Shown here piece after piece: positions 14,079-24,148 of a DNA stretch of 49,996 nt (positions within the stretch are counted from its first letter, which is position 1; the number at the start of each line of letters is the position of its first letter). The notes beneath the pieces were generated by a model. That model worked only from the letters and a program-made list of their open reading frames with translations, did not search any database and was not told the DNA's origin. Both the position numbers and the translations under genes were made by a program. Source of the stretch: Mnemiopsis leidyi (Eukaryota > Ctenophora > Tentaculata > Lobata > Bolinopsidae); NCBI GenBank assembly GCA_000226015.1, contig JH153354.1, forward strand, positions 551,891 to 601,886, read 5' to 3'.

Positions 14079-14240
14079 ATGATACGGAGATTCTACTTGT
14101 GAGTTGAGTAAAAATAACAAGGTGGGGGTTATAGGTTTTAAATCGTGTTTAGCGGATCTGACGTATAAAAGATATAGTGTCTGAGACAACGCAAGTAAAT
14201 ATTGAACTAAAGGGAAGATAATGAAATAGAACGAACATTA
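14079..14240 (+). repeat. Dispersed repeat, copy A
   Basis: This copy shares ordered blocks (GGATGAT, CTTGTGAGTTGAGTAAA, ATAGGTTTT, GTGTTTAGCG, GAACGAACATTA) with 15161-15320 in the same orientation. Divergence and small indels are high. Family unknown. Confidence 0.6.
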
Positions 14241-15160
14241 GTTTGAATTATCGTAACGTGATTCTGAGTTTCTAGAGATGTCGTTCAGTTTCGGGGATTT
14301 TACGTCAGAATACAAAGTTGTGGACTTCTAGCGGTACGTTATGTGTTTTAAATCACTTTAGACTCAGAAATATAGACTGAGAGAAATTTGATTTATATTG
14401 AATGCAACAAGTAAGCTCACCTGATCCTCTTCAACATTTTTTGATCTCTATTTCATTGAACTCAGTCACATTATCATTTGGAAATAAAGCTGAACCCTCG
14501 GTTACACGTAAGCAATAGGCAATGGACGATAGCCTAAGTTGATATCGGTTGGTCAGCTTTCCTGGCTAAACCTTTTGTAAGAATGAAACAATGTTGATTC
14601 TTAGAACTGAAAACCCGATTATTCAAAAATACAACGATCTCATCGCCAGCATTTCATCATAAGTCAAACATATTACCCTTAGACAAGACTTTCACTACAG
14701 AAATCACCTTCATCACCTTTGACGAGGATTGATGATTCATTAATATTACAGCGGAGGTTAGATTTAGCCTCGCATGGCGCTTCCATCTTATCGCCGACAG
14801 TAACTCCGCACTAATCACAGTTAGTCGTCTGATAACGATAAAGAGCTCTGTAGTGCTACCTGAGTAGTAGCCCCGGCCTTGTTGCCTTAAGTTAACTGGG
14901 GACTGGAGGGAAGTCACGCAGTGCTCGGTATCTTATCTTCTAATCCTAGGAACCTTCGCTCCTATTAAACCCTGACATTCCATGTTCACTGCAACGTTTT
15001 GTACGTGTACAATAGCACATGCGGGTCTTCACGACAAGATATGCAACTCACAGCTATGTCCTGTGGGTACTTTTTAAATTGACCAGGTCTATTTATGACA
15101 GGTGGGTCGGGAGGTTAGTCTCCAAGAAGAGAAACTTTGCTTTTGAGACAAATGTTGTTG

Positions 15161-15320
15161 GATGGATGATGCGTTAGTCTGACTTGTGAGTTGAGTAAAC
15201 ACAAAAAGGTGGAGAGTGATAGGTTTTCAACAGTGTTTAGCGAGTGAAAATAGAAAATCTAGTTACCAAGACAACACACTAAATTGAGGATGGATGACTG
15301 GAGAAATAGGACGAACATTA
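15161..15320 (+). repeat. Dispersed repeat, copy B
   Basis: Partner of 14079-14240. It has the same order of conserved blocks and ends at ACGAACATTAG in both copies. No open reading frame is shared. Confidence 0.6.
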
Positions 15321-16598
15321 GGATTACTAGCCAGCATCCCAGGCACGATAGTTGGGTAAGACACGCAAGTCATCAGAGATAGAGAGCACTACAGGACCTA
15401 GGCGGAACCTGCCAGATAAACACGGCCAGTTGCTAGGAGAACAGCAGTGATCTGAGTAAACGGAAACGTGCCCTTGCGGTCAACAAAAGAGCTCGAACGA
15501 ATCGGAATGCATCGAACTTAAGAGCAATTATGTGTCGCAAATGGTCGAACGTACCGATTGAACCTTTCATCGATTCCCTTAAGCCAGGTACACGGATTTT
15601 TGGTACAAAGAGACGAAGGCCGCTGTTGCATGTCATAAATCATGATGTTGCCATGTCAAGCGTAAAACAAATTAGAGGTCTAGATTGGGTTTGACTGTCG
15701 AGAGGGTTAAGCATATGACTTACATCGGTTAGCATGCTCTTATTAGCTGATTGGCAAGCCTCAAATTATAGAGGGTATTTATGTGCTTAAGGGCTGATTT
15801 GTACAAAATTAAGCTCTTCTATTAGAGTGGGTAGAAACCCACGAGCATGCTACTAGCTGCCACACCAGGAAGTTCCGACCCTTATACTTCCGAGATACGA
15901 AAGATTAAACCTCGCTACTTGCCGTTATACTTATATAAAATCAAACCTTCAGTTATAAACCTTTAATTTGAGACTGCTACTTGATTTTCTGGGGATTTAA
16001 TAACTGCCCCCTCACCAAGATAAAATGCTATAAACTGAGAACACAACACCTTGAACTGCCCTGACAAATGACGTGACCCAGTGATGTGCGACTGAGTAAG
16101 TGAACAGGCTGTCTTGATGGTTAGATCTTTAAAAATACGTTAGTGTGACGGTATGAAGCTTCCTCTGTAATCTCACCTTATTCATACAAGCACATTTGTA
16201 AATTAGGCACATAAACTTTTCTAGGCGCACATTCGTAGTTTTTCAATTTTAAGCTCTATTTCCTGATCCTCTTGTTGGAGTATAGGCAGTATAGCATTAG
16301 TTCAGGATATAATCCCTCAATTTACAACTAAAGCCTCGATCTAAGTCAAGTCAAAGTTAGTCCTGGCCTGGCTTCTTGACGACAAAATAAATACTGTCCG
16401 ATCTCAAGGAAGTAGCTCGTTTAAATCACACCTTAAGAACAGTAAATTTGTGAAAACTTGGCCACTATCAGAGTAATCTATAAGGAGCACAGCAGCTGCT
16501 TATAAGCTTATAATGTCCGCAATAGAAGAAGAGATGGAAAAAAGCAAAAAAAATCAGAAAGTTCTTAGTATCTACCAATTACCTAACTATTCTGGCAA

Positions 16599-16628
16599 CG
16601 CTGTTATACCAGACCTGGTATAACAGCG
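16599..16628. repeat. 30-bp perfect palindrome
   Basis: CGCTGTTATACCAG is followed by AC and then its exact reverse complement, giving 14-bp arms and a 2-bp centre. The arm core GCTGTTATACCAG recurs at 21302-21314 in the GPCR flanking repeat, and TTATACCAGG recurs at 17831. This suggests a shared terminal motif of a small mobile-element family. Confidence 0.85.
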
Positions 16629-16733
16629 TCAAACCTGTTTAACAATCCTGCCCCATGACAAATATACAGGACCCATAGTCAAACAAGAAGTTCGGAGAAG
16701 TCGTCACGGAATCTCAAATTAAATGCTACAGGT

Positions 16734-16835
16734 CACGTGACAAGGAGACAGGTCACGTGAGGAAGGAGAGGGTGCAATGACCTGGCAGGGGCTGAGACAC
16801 GTGACTTTATTTCAATGTCACGTGATCTGCACGTG
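16734..16835. promoter_or_regulatory. Cluster of five CACGTG E-boxes
   Basis: CACGTG occurs at 16734, 16754, 16798, 16819 and 16830. The first sits in GTCACGTGAC, a perfect palindrome that matches the CLEAR/USF-type extended E-box bound by bHLH-ZIP factors of the TFEB/MITF/USF families. Five sites in about 100 bp is far above chance. No recognisable gene starts beside it, so the target is unknown. Confidence 0.55.
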
Positions 16836-18750
16836 GGCTTGTGTACAATTTGCTCAATTAATTCTTAATTCTTGCGGGGAAAATTTTATTGTACACCCTT
16901 AGTACAGAGGAAGAAAGAGAGGCAGGTCCACTTATTATTCTATCCTGGTTCAAGAAAGTTGTGGTACAAATTTATTTGCCCTTAAACAGAAGACAGACAT
17001 CCGTCATTCTGACAGGGAATACGAGTAGAAGCTTCGCTTCGAGGTCGACTGAAATGAAGGGTAAAAATGTTAGATATATTTATATGTGATGATGTGATTG
17101 TTTTTGACTATTGTTCGGTACTTTCTTATTTTCACCAATTAAGCATGATCATTATTAAGCAGTATCATTATGATTATTTCATTCGGGTATGTCATATGAC
17201 TGAAGTATATATGCATAGATGTCACTGAATCAAATAGGAATCACTTTTAATTTGGAATTCAAATAATTGACTATACCAATTGAATTTGGATGAAAATTGA
17301 CGATATGCTTTGTCTTTTATGACACGAGGCAATGTATATGGCTTTGAATGCTGCTTGCTGAGCTTAGTGGTAGTGCTTTTTGGGCTACGAGTATCACAGA
17401 TCCCACCAAATTGTGATACAGTACGTGCAAGATGATTATCAAAATTTGACTGAGATTTGCAATTGTCTGATAAGGCTTTCCTTTAGTTTAGGATAACCAA
17501 GCAACGGTAGCCGGGCTTGATATCGAAGTCAGGGATAAATGTGAAAGCAAAAATATGCTTTTTGTCAGGAGATAATCATAAAGTAGCGTAAGGGTCGACG
17601 GGCCGTCAAATAAAAAACGAGCAAGCGATAAACATACCGAGGATTGAACGAGTTCATCGCTGGAGCGACGTGAGAGAGTGACTAACAAAAGGGATTTAAA
17701 ATAAAATCTCGCATCAAGCATTACTATTTACTCTATCGGCTGATCTACTTCAGAAGTACTGCAACTCCGATCGACACTCAACAAGAAGGCGGAGCAATTA
17801 CAGTTAATAAAGCAAAGAATACACTCGAATTTATACCAGGAAATGATGCTGGGTACGTGAGGTCACGTGGGCAGATTGGAAGTGTCTGACTGGCGCCTCC
17901 GAGACCCTACCTGCATCCCCAACATTTCCTGGTATACCACTGAAATTTATCACCAAACTGGCTCCACCGTCTGTATGGTATGTCGGATTGGTTGAAGGAT
18001 TGGTCACTATTTATACTTGGAGTTCTGAAAGGGTTTAAGCTCTGTGTTGCTTCTTCATGAACGAAGTTGAGACTCAGATAAGGTTATAAGGAGCAATGTT
18101 AAGTCAGACTCAGAGTTAAGTCAGACTTAGAGTTAAGTTAAGTCAGACTGTCGTTTAGAGAGATCGCTCTTTAGGCTATACCATAAACAGTGCTGTATTC
18201 TACTATCTTGTAGTAAATCTACTGTATTGTGTATTACTTAAGATGCTTGGCTGGATATAAATGTCATGATAAGGGAAAATGTTAAACTTACAGACTCCTC
18301 AATAAAATAGTTGTTAAAATTGTTGTTTCGATGATCGAATGATATAATTGTTTGTTTCAACTATTTTTTAAGGTTATTCCGATTATTCGAATTATTGATT
18401 AGTGATTACTTTCAAATGTCCTAAATATTCTAATTTAATAATTCTTATGATACAGAATTGATGACCAGTGCCACCAAATGCCTATTTTCGCGAAATATGA
18501 CCGTACTAGCAACTCCAATCCACTTAATTTGATGTTGCGATTGTTTTTTGGGATTTGGATAAACACCTCCCCAATCTTAGCGATAAGAGGTTGCCGGTTC
18601 CTTCATGGTGCGTATAAGAGGCCAGAGCAACATAGAGAGCACATGTTCCCATTGTTAGCCTAAAAGAGTTAAAGGCATGGGTGTAATTTTGATCAACATT
18701 TGGTACGCTTAAAACATTTAACAAATTTATCAAATAAATTCTACAATAGG
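16836..18750. other. Gene-free stretch
   Basis: Apart from the fold-back element at 17831-17937 and a run of TTAAGTCAGACT-type short repeats at 18090-18150, I see nothing. Short frames in this interval have no family motif. Confidence 0.45.
17831..17937. repeat. Short inverted-repeat (fold-back) element
   Basis: TATACCAGGAAATG at the left is mirrored by CATTTCCTGGTATA at the right, with further partial complementarity inward (ATGCTGGG against the CCCCAA side). The whole is about 105 bp. The interior holds one more CACGTG. It resembles a tiny non-autonomous fold-back or MITE remnant. I see no convincing target-site duplication. Confidence 0.6.
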
Positions 18751-19075
18751 GCCGGTACTCGGTAGCTCAATTGGTAGAGCACTCATCTAGACAATGCAGA
18801 GGTTGTCGGATCATACCTGACTCGGCACGGTGCCGGTCCATGAATTTACTGGATTGACTATCAGTGGAAATCGTGTCCGTTCAAATATCTGCTCCGCACA
18901 CATCATGTAGCTTGGTTAATCCTTCGGCCCACCCACAACATAACACACCCGTTACCAATCAGTGCACACCTCTGGGAGTCGAGCTCGCTGGAAATGAGGA
19001 CCATGAATTAAGGCTGCTATATTTGTACTTCGGACTTTGACATTCGCCACCGTGAGTGTTACGTAAGCAATTAAG
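18751..19075 (+). mobile_element. tRNA-derived SINE (head plus probable body)
   Basis: The head contains GGTAGCTCAATTGGTAGAGC, a textbook tRNA D-arm carrying the Pol III A box TAGCTCAATTGG. It continues with an anticodon-arm-like stretch and GAGGTTGTCGGATCATACC, a degenerate B box. The acceptor and T-arms do not pair well enough for a working tRNA. The following unrelated sequence up to about 19075 is the likely SINE body, and its right end is uncertain. Mutations in the B box suggest an old, inactive copy. Confidence 0.75.
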
Positions 19076-19619
19076 AAAAAGTTAAGATAGTGGTTAAATG
19101 AAAATTATTAAAGCTAACCCGATTAGACTGGAATTGGGGGCTCGAGATACGATCTCGCTATTTATCATCAGAGGAGGTCTCTATAAGATTACTTTACACC
19201 TGTACTTGTAGCAGTGCTAGCAGTAGCATATCTATCGCAGTTGGGTTTTTAGAATACTTGACGAAATAAGATAGAACAATGTATCATAATAAGATAAAAA
19301 CATCTGAATAATGTGAGTTAAACCTATTCATGATAAGTAATTGTTAGTGAACTATCAATTATTGAGTTCAATTATCAAGTTCGGTCAATATTTTAAAATT
19401 AACGTTTTTAAGCATGAATCGCAATAAAAAAGGAGCAGTTATAGTAACAGTTACCACATTACATAATATAAGTCAAGTACTGACGTGACTACGGGTTTTG
19501 AAAACAAAATTAAAATGAGGTGCAGATATCTATTCCTAACAATCAGACAGGAAAGGATCGTCGTCAAATAGATAGTCCATAGATAAGGCATCGCATGATA
19601 CCCGCCTTTTTGAATCCCC
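19076..19619. other. Gene-free stretch
   Basis: AT-rich DNA between the SINE and the transposase relic. I see no open frame of interest and no clear terminal inverted repeat for the neighbouring transposon. Confidence 0.4.
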
Positions 19620-20265
19620 TTACGATAAGTTCTCGTTTGTTCTACAATACACTACAAAGTTCCACGATGCATTTCGCATGAAACGGCTCAGCGTACCTAT
19701 CTTAGTGTCAACCAGGATATCTGTCGGAGGGGTTCCTCTCACTGCGCCCGTGTAATAATCACCATACTTCGAGCGAATAACCCCTTTGGCAACCTTGTTC
19801 ACAGAGATGTCAAGGGGTTGAAAAAGATGTGTCATGTTTGCTGGAATGCAAGTGAAAAGTAGATGATGATCGTTCATATACTTTTTGACTTTTTCAGTCA
19901 GATGTTCTCGAAAAACATCAAACAAAAGTAAACTCTTTTGGCTGGCTGGTAAACCTAACTTTTCCTTTTCCTCCTGTACAAATGGAACGATTATTTTCTC
20001 TATAAAACTAAGTGCTGTCTCCTCGTTCGCCCATTGCTTCTCGTTAAGTCAATCAGCTCGTCAAATCAATCAGCTCATCAGGAAACTTGAACTGGGGATG
20101 ATCGTGTCTTCTTTGTAATTCAACTATTATATGTTGAAAAAATCTCCCTCTGCGCTTACGGCGAATGTTGCGGTTATAGCCCTCTTGTCGTCTGCTTTGG
20201 CGATCGGCACAGATGAGAACCCTCTCTAATCAAAACTGTACTTTTCCAACGGGAATGCCGATTGA
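19620..20265 (-). pseudogene. Decayed pogo/Tigger-type DDE transposase
   Basis: Reading leftwards, blocks of a DDE_1 superfamily transposase appear in order: ADDKRAITATFAV near 20203-20165, HPQFKFPDELID, then QWANEETALSFIEKIIVPF and LLLFDVFREHLT (an Asp typical of the catalytic core), then IPANMTHLFQPLDISVNK (the PLD Asp). The final 101-codon frame ends with a stop at 19620. The blocks are in different frames with a stop between them. Near 20045-20080 a 17-bp motif is tandemly duplicated (AGCTGATTGATTTGACG / AGCTGATTGACTTAACG on the minus strand). The N-terminal DNA-binding half is not seen. This is a dead element, not a host gene. Confidence 0.85.
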
Positions 20266-21285
20266 ACTTGTAACGGGCTTAATTATGTCATAGAACCGAG
20301 GCAACTGATATGAGACACACTACTTCTAGGTCGCTGAATATCAGGAATTGTTGACAAATAGGTAGTGCGCTAGAGTGCAGTTATTACAATATCAGTATGA
20401 ATATACTGCAAATAATTTTAGCTATATTTCGAAGAACTAAGAAAGTTCAATACCACTATAAATTTACTCGTAGATAAGGTGGATACTGGATATACATATA
20501 TGTGGCCCAAACATAGCACAATATAGCACAGGGTCGCATGTCACTCAAAGGTCGACTATAAAAGTATAAAACTAAAAACCGGAGGTATACCAAGAGCAAG
20601 GTTGTGGGTGGAGAACAGTTCCCATGACAAGAATATGGTGAAATATTGTGCTGTTGGTCAAAGAGACTCCTCGCGGTGCAAGACTGCTACTATGTACTAC
20701 TCCGATAACTGATTGGTTTACTTACAAAATCCTACGCGCTGATTGGTTCTCATTGGTTCTCATGTTCTCCATCTGTGCGCGCAACGCCTGCACGTGCCAG
20801 CTGCCTTTGACCAGTGATTTTTTCATCATCCCATAATCGCTGTAAGAGAGTTGATAAGGAGAGGTCCCTTGATATAGGAGAGTAATTAAGATTAGGGAAA
20901 ATGTGTCCGTGTATTTATAGTCAGTGTATTATAGTAGTCAGTGTGTAGTAGTCAGTGTGTAATGTAGTAAGTGTATTAGTGTATTAGTGTGCAAGTGTAT
21001 AAAGTGTATTAGTGTATAAGTGTATTAGTACATGTATTAGTGTAACCAAGCAGTACAGAACCCCGTCATTTCTGGTCTGTCTCATTACCACCTGTATCAT
21101 TTCTGCCAATGAGGATACCAATGTCTCAGTTACTGTTAGATGCATGTGCTGAAAGTACGTTGCTGTAGAGTCTACCACGCGTACTGCACTATGTTTTGTG
21201 GTTCACTGAAGATCAATATTTGGGAAAAGAAGCCATTGTGAACCAACTTTTCTAGATACATCAAGAATCATCGTGGCTAGCACAT
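20266..21285. other. Gene-free stretch with CCAAT-box cluster and short GTGTATTA repeats
   Basis: Three ATTGG (reverse CCAAT) boxes lie within 50 bp near 20713-20757, next to a GC-rich GCGCGCAACGCC patch, which is promoter-like in look only. From 20930 to 21045 there is an irregular array of AGTGTATTAGTGTA-type units. No gene is recognised. Confidence 0.4.
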
Positions 21286-21601
21286 ATTATTTACCGCGTG
21301 ATGCTGTTATACCAGTTAAGTAAAACGTGGTATTTGCACATTGTTGTCGTATTACATCACCCTTTTTCGTATTACATCACACTTATGGCCGTATTACATC
21401 ACCCTTTTTCGTATTACATCACCCTTTTTCGTATTACATCACCGTATTATCTCACCCTTTTGCTATTATTTTCACAGTTGTAGCTGTATGACCTCACACT
21501 TTTTTCAAATTAGTGATACGAGAGAACGTCCTTTTTCTTGTTGTTATGCTAGTAACTGCCCGGGCCGCACTGCCTGAAAATTTAACTCGGTAAATAATAT
21601 T
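21286..21601 (+). repeat. GPCR-block flanking repeat, copy 1, with 21-bp TTACATCA array
   Basis: This begins TATTTACCGCGTGATGCT and is repeated at 27488-27902. Both copies carry an array of the 21-bp unit CGTATTACATCACCCTTTTTC (here about 21348-21460), then a shared stretch with GATACGAGAGAACGTCC. The core GTATTACATCA is kept in nearly every unit. The array lies upstream of receptor sequence in both places. Confidence 0.9.
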
Positions 21602-21776
21602 GTTACATAACTCATCAGTGCAAAGTAATAACATGTTTTCAACTCGGGCTCCGCCCTCGTTAAAAAAACATATCATTATTCAACTCAGCCTTCGGCTTTG
21701 ATGAATAATGAGATTTACGCCACTCGCTACGCTCGAGGGGTAAATCATGTTACTTCACACTTACTCGTTATGTAAC
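21602..21776. mobile_element. Hairpin-rich fold-back element, copy 1 (175 bp)
   Basis: It starts GTTACATAACTC and ends CGTTATGTAAC, and the outer 36 or so bases form an imperfect terminal inverted repeat. Inside are three successive hairpins: GGGC-TCC-GCCC, CATTATTCA...TGAATAATG enclosing AGCC-TTC-GGCT, and GATTTAC...GTAAATC enclosing a CTCG...CGAG stem. There is no open reading frame. The second copy, 27903-28075, is about 95 percent alike by eye. The architecture suits a non-autonomous fold-back transposon or MITE. Confidence 0.75.
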
Positions 21777-21779
21777 TTG

Positions 21780-21931
21780 ATATTACATCAGCTGCTTTTC
21801 AAATCCACTGATATGCTATCTAACAGTAACACTTAACAGTTTCAAGAAATATGTCGACGATTTATGTCGAAAGTACCTGAAGTGTTTTGCAGCGTTGAAC
21901 ATGCAGTCGTTAAAATCGAATGATGGGAACT
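21780..21931 (+). pseudogene. GPCR relic: TM7 and C-terminal tail only
   Basis: Translation reads YYISCFSNPLICYLTVTLNS followed by FKKYVDDLCRKYLKCFA and ends NDGN-stop. This is the last 40 or so residues of the receptor family that follows, including the NPxxY region (here NPLICY, with a two-residue insertion after the TM7 motif). The tail resembles copy 2 (25789), which also ends DGN. Nothing of TM1-TM6 precedes it, because the fold-back element ends four bases upstream. The breakpoint falls in TATTACATCA, which is also the core of the nearby 21-bp array. It is a truncated duplicate. Confidence 0.9.
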
Positions 21932-22003
21932 AACAAACTTTTTTTCAATTTTAAACCGACCAGTAAACAGCGAACATTTAACTCGCTGAAAAAAGAACTG
22001 GAA

Positions 22004-22518
22004 GATACTCTGCCCCAACTATTGATGAATATCAATAAAGTGTCACTGTCCATGAGGGTAAAGTTCCATATGCAGATTTATACAACTTTTTGAAGTTTGA
22101 ACAAGGCTCATACATGTTATTAGACAGCAGGCTTGCGCGCTCTTTCAGAGAAAATCTCAGACTATATCTTCGACTGACTGCGAATGATTTTTAATATAAA
22201 TACCAAGTAGCTTTAGGCAGCTGACCTGATTTGTCGGGTATTTGAGGTCAGTGCATGTCAGCATGATCCTAGAACGGATATTCCTGGAGTACACGTTAAG
22301 CAGCTGCAGCTATAATGATTGGTCGTTGGTTAAATTCATAGCGCAAATCTTTGAGATAAGGGGCAGATGTATAAATTTTCTGGTACAAAATTAACAATTA
22401 ACAAACATGATCGATGATTGTTTGTGGCTGGGAATTATTCATCACATCCCTAATTTACATGCCTTATATAGCCTCTCTCCTATTTGTGAGGATCCATTAC
22501 AACTTTACGATCGCAGAC
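22004..22518 (+). promoter_or_regulatory. Duplicated 5' flank of GPCR copy 1
   Basis: From CTCTGCCCCAACTATTGATG to the start codon this region is nearly identical to 25247-25788 before copy 2, so promoter and 5' UTR were probably duplicated with the genes. It holds TATAAATTTTC at about 22370 and, close to the gene, TAGCCTCTCTCCTATT, a block also present before copy 3 (28199). There TTGGTAAGG follows and looks like a splice donor. TTTACGATCGCAG just before the ATG looks like an acceptor. A spliced 5' leader is therefore possible. Confidence 0.5.
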
Positions 22519-23367
22519 ATGGAAATTGTTTCTCGAATTTTCAGAATTTGTTGGCAAATAATGATTGTACTTTTGTCGTTGTTCGGCAACACATTCGTAC
22601 TTTTTGCTTCAAAACATGGAAAAGCTGTAAAACTGGACAGAGTATCGATAGTTCTTTTAGAAAATTTGGCTGTTGCCGACATCGGACATGCTCTAATTGG
22701 TATCATACCAGCTTCACTTTGGATTTTTATATTGAATCCAGGGTCAGATTATTCAGCTTACACAAACACATTCCTATTCAAAATAATGTGGATTCCTTCG
22801 CTTATTTTCATGTCAGCAGGCATCTTGCTCGTCCCATTTCTGAACTGTTGTAAGTTGTCCAGCTTGCTGTTTCCGCTTAGAGCTAGAACATGGAGATACA
22901 GAGCCGGTTATAAAATTGCAGCAATAGTCTGGATCTTTCTTACTTTTACAAACTGTGTAAGTTTGATAGCTGTAAAGAGTTTCGATCATACCATATATTT
23001 GGCAACAGCGGCAGCAGGAACCTCATTATTACTTTTGGTGGTACTGATATCCACATTCGGACTTCTACTGAAAGTTCATAAAACTCGGGGATTGAGAAAG
23101 CAGGGAGTTTTTTCTATCAGTCTGGTTTCATCAGTGTTTTTTATCTGCTACACTCCCATGTTTATTTCTCATGTACTACAAGCCATCAATAGGACTGGCA
23201 TGGGGCATCTAGATATATCAAGAATCATCGTGTCTAACATATATTACATCAGCTGCTTTTCAAATCCACTGATATACTATCTAACACTTAACAGATTCAA
23301 GAAATATGTCGATGATATATGTCGAAAGTACCTGACGTGTTTTGCATGCCATACGTCAGCAGAATAA
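22519..23367 (+). CDS. Class A (rhodopsin-like) GPCR, copy 1 (hybrid)
   Basis: Intronless gene for a 282-residue seven-helix receptor at the plasma membrane; ligand unknown. Class A marks are N24 in TM1 (GNTFVL), LAVAD with D54 in TM2, CYTP at 210-213 in TM6 and NPLIYY at 249-254 in TM7, followed by a basic helix 8 and a cysteine-rich tail (CFAC). The DRY position at the end of TM3 reads CKL (111-113), and no Cys is present at the usual start of TM3. I chose the ATG that aligns with copies 2 and 3. An in-frame ATG at 22414 would add 35 residues, including an NFT glycosylation site, but copy 2 has a stop in that extension. Residues 1 to about 129 match copy 2, and 140 to the end match copy 3. 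Confidence 0.93.
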   Translation: MEIVSRIFRICWQIMIVLLSLFGNTFVLFASKHGKAVKLDRVSIVLLENLAVADIGHALIGIIPASLWIFILNPGSDYSAYTNTFLFKIMWIPSLIFMSAGILLVPFLNCCKLSSLLFPLRARTWRYRAGYKIAAIVWIFLTFTNCVSLIAVKSFDHTIYLATAAAGTSLLLLVVLISTFGLLLKVHKTRGLRKQGVFSISLVSSVFFICYTPMFISHVLQAINRTGMGHLDISRIIVSNIYYISCFSNPLIYYLTLNRFKKYVDDICRKYLTCFACHTSAE

Positions 23368-23377
23368 TGAGAACTAA

Positions 23378-24148
23378 ACAAGAATTGCGGCCGCTTTCAT
23401 TGTGTCAGGCGACCGCTGAATTTCCCGTATCTTGCCGTCGCTTATTGTCCTAAAACCTCGAGGAATGAGGAATCAAAATACGCAACCTCGTACCAGACGT
23501 TATTTCGGTTAGTTGTTCTGCACGTGTAAAATCAGACGCGCGAATTCACGCAGCCGTTCGATGCAGCCACGATTAAAAAATTGCACGCGCAAAGTTTAGA
23601 CACAATTGCGCGTTCTTTTCATCGTTTATTTCAAATATCTTAACTCAGCTCTGTATGACGTCGTTATTGTATTGTATGTGCTGCCTTCATCATTTATTCA
23701 TGCTGCGTTGTGTTTATGCTTCTGGCGTGAATTAGTCGTTAAAAGGATTTGGTCGGAGCTGAGATTAAAATAGTGCTTATATATTTATTTCTCTCTGTCA
23801 TTCGACAAATTACTCAATAAAACGTAATTGTTTGAAAGAATTTTTATTGTACTTTACTTTTACTTTTTTGTTTTCCCTGTTTGATCGTACATCTTGTTGT
23901 AGTTGTTGCGAGGTAATTATGTATATATTTCATGATGTGGAATACATTCTGCGGCCTGAGGCAGTTAAAACCTATTATTGTAATCGTATACATAATTAAG
24001 TTTGATAAAGGAGCTTGCGCGCGGACGTACGGACGGACGGACGGACACTTTTGAGCTAATTATCCAAATTTACGCTGTCGATCGCCAACCCTTGTTTTGA
24101 CTTTTTGTGCACGTGCACAAAACGTATCAAAACAATCTTGCCATTTGG
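23378..24148. other. 770-bp segment present only behind GPCR copy 1
   Basis: The 3' flank of copy 1 jumps from AATGAGAAC to GGGCCC...AAGAGCCAACTTTTGC only after about 770 bp, whereas behind copy 3 these two blocks lie within 35 bp. The extra segment is richer in CpG, has (GGAC)n at 24028-24050 and shows no long open frame and no terminal inverted repeats that I can find. It may be an inserted non-autonomous element, or the ancestral state lost from copy 3. Confidence 0.6.

Larger units (their letters stand above)
13371..16598. other. Gene-free stretch with one diverged duplication
   Basis: No gene is visible. About 160 bp at 14079-14240 is repeated in diverged form at 15161-15320. Shared blocks include CTTGTGAGTTGAGTAAA, GTGTTTAGCG and ACGAACATTA in the same order. 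This could be an old mobile element pair or a segmental duplication. A small inverted repeat (ATTAATTGA...TCAATTAAT) lies near 13845. Confidence 0.5.

Noticed and set aside
18751..18830. Functional tRNA gene
   Set aside because: The D-arm and A box are good, but the acceptor, T-arm and B box do not pair or match, so it is a SINE head.
22407..22853. 148-codon frame overlapping the start of GPCR copy 1
   Set aside because: It is in another frame of the receptor coding sequence and persists in copy 2 only because the DNA is nearly identical.
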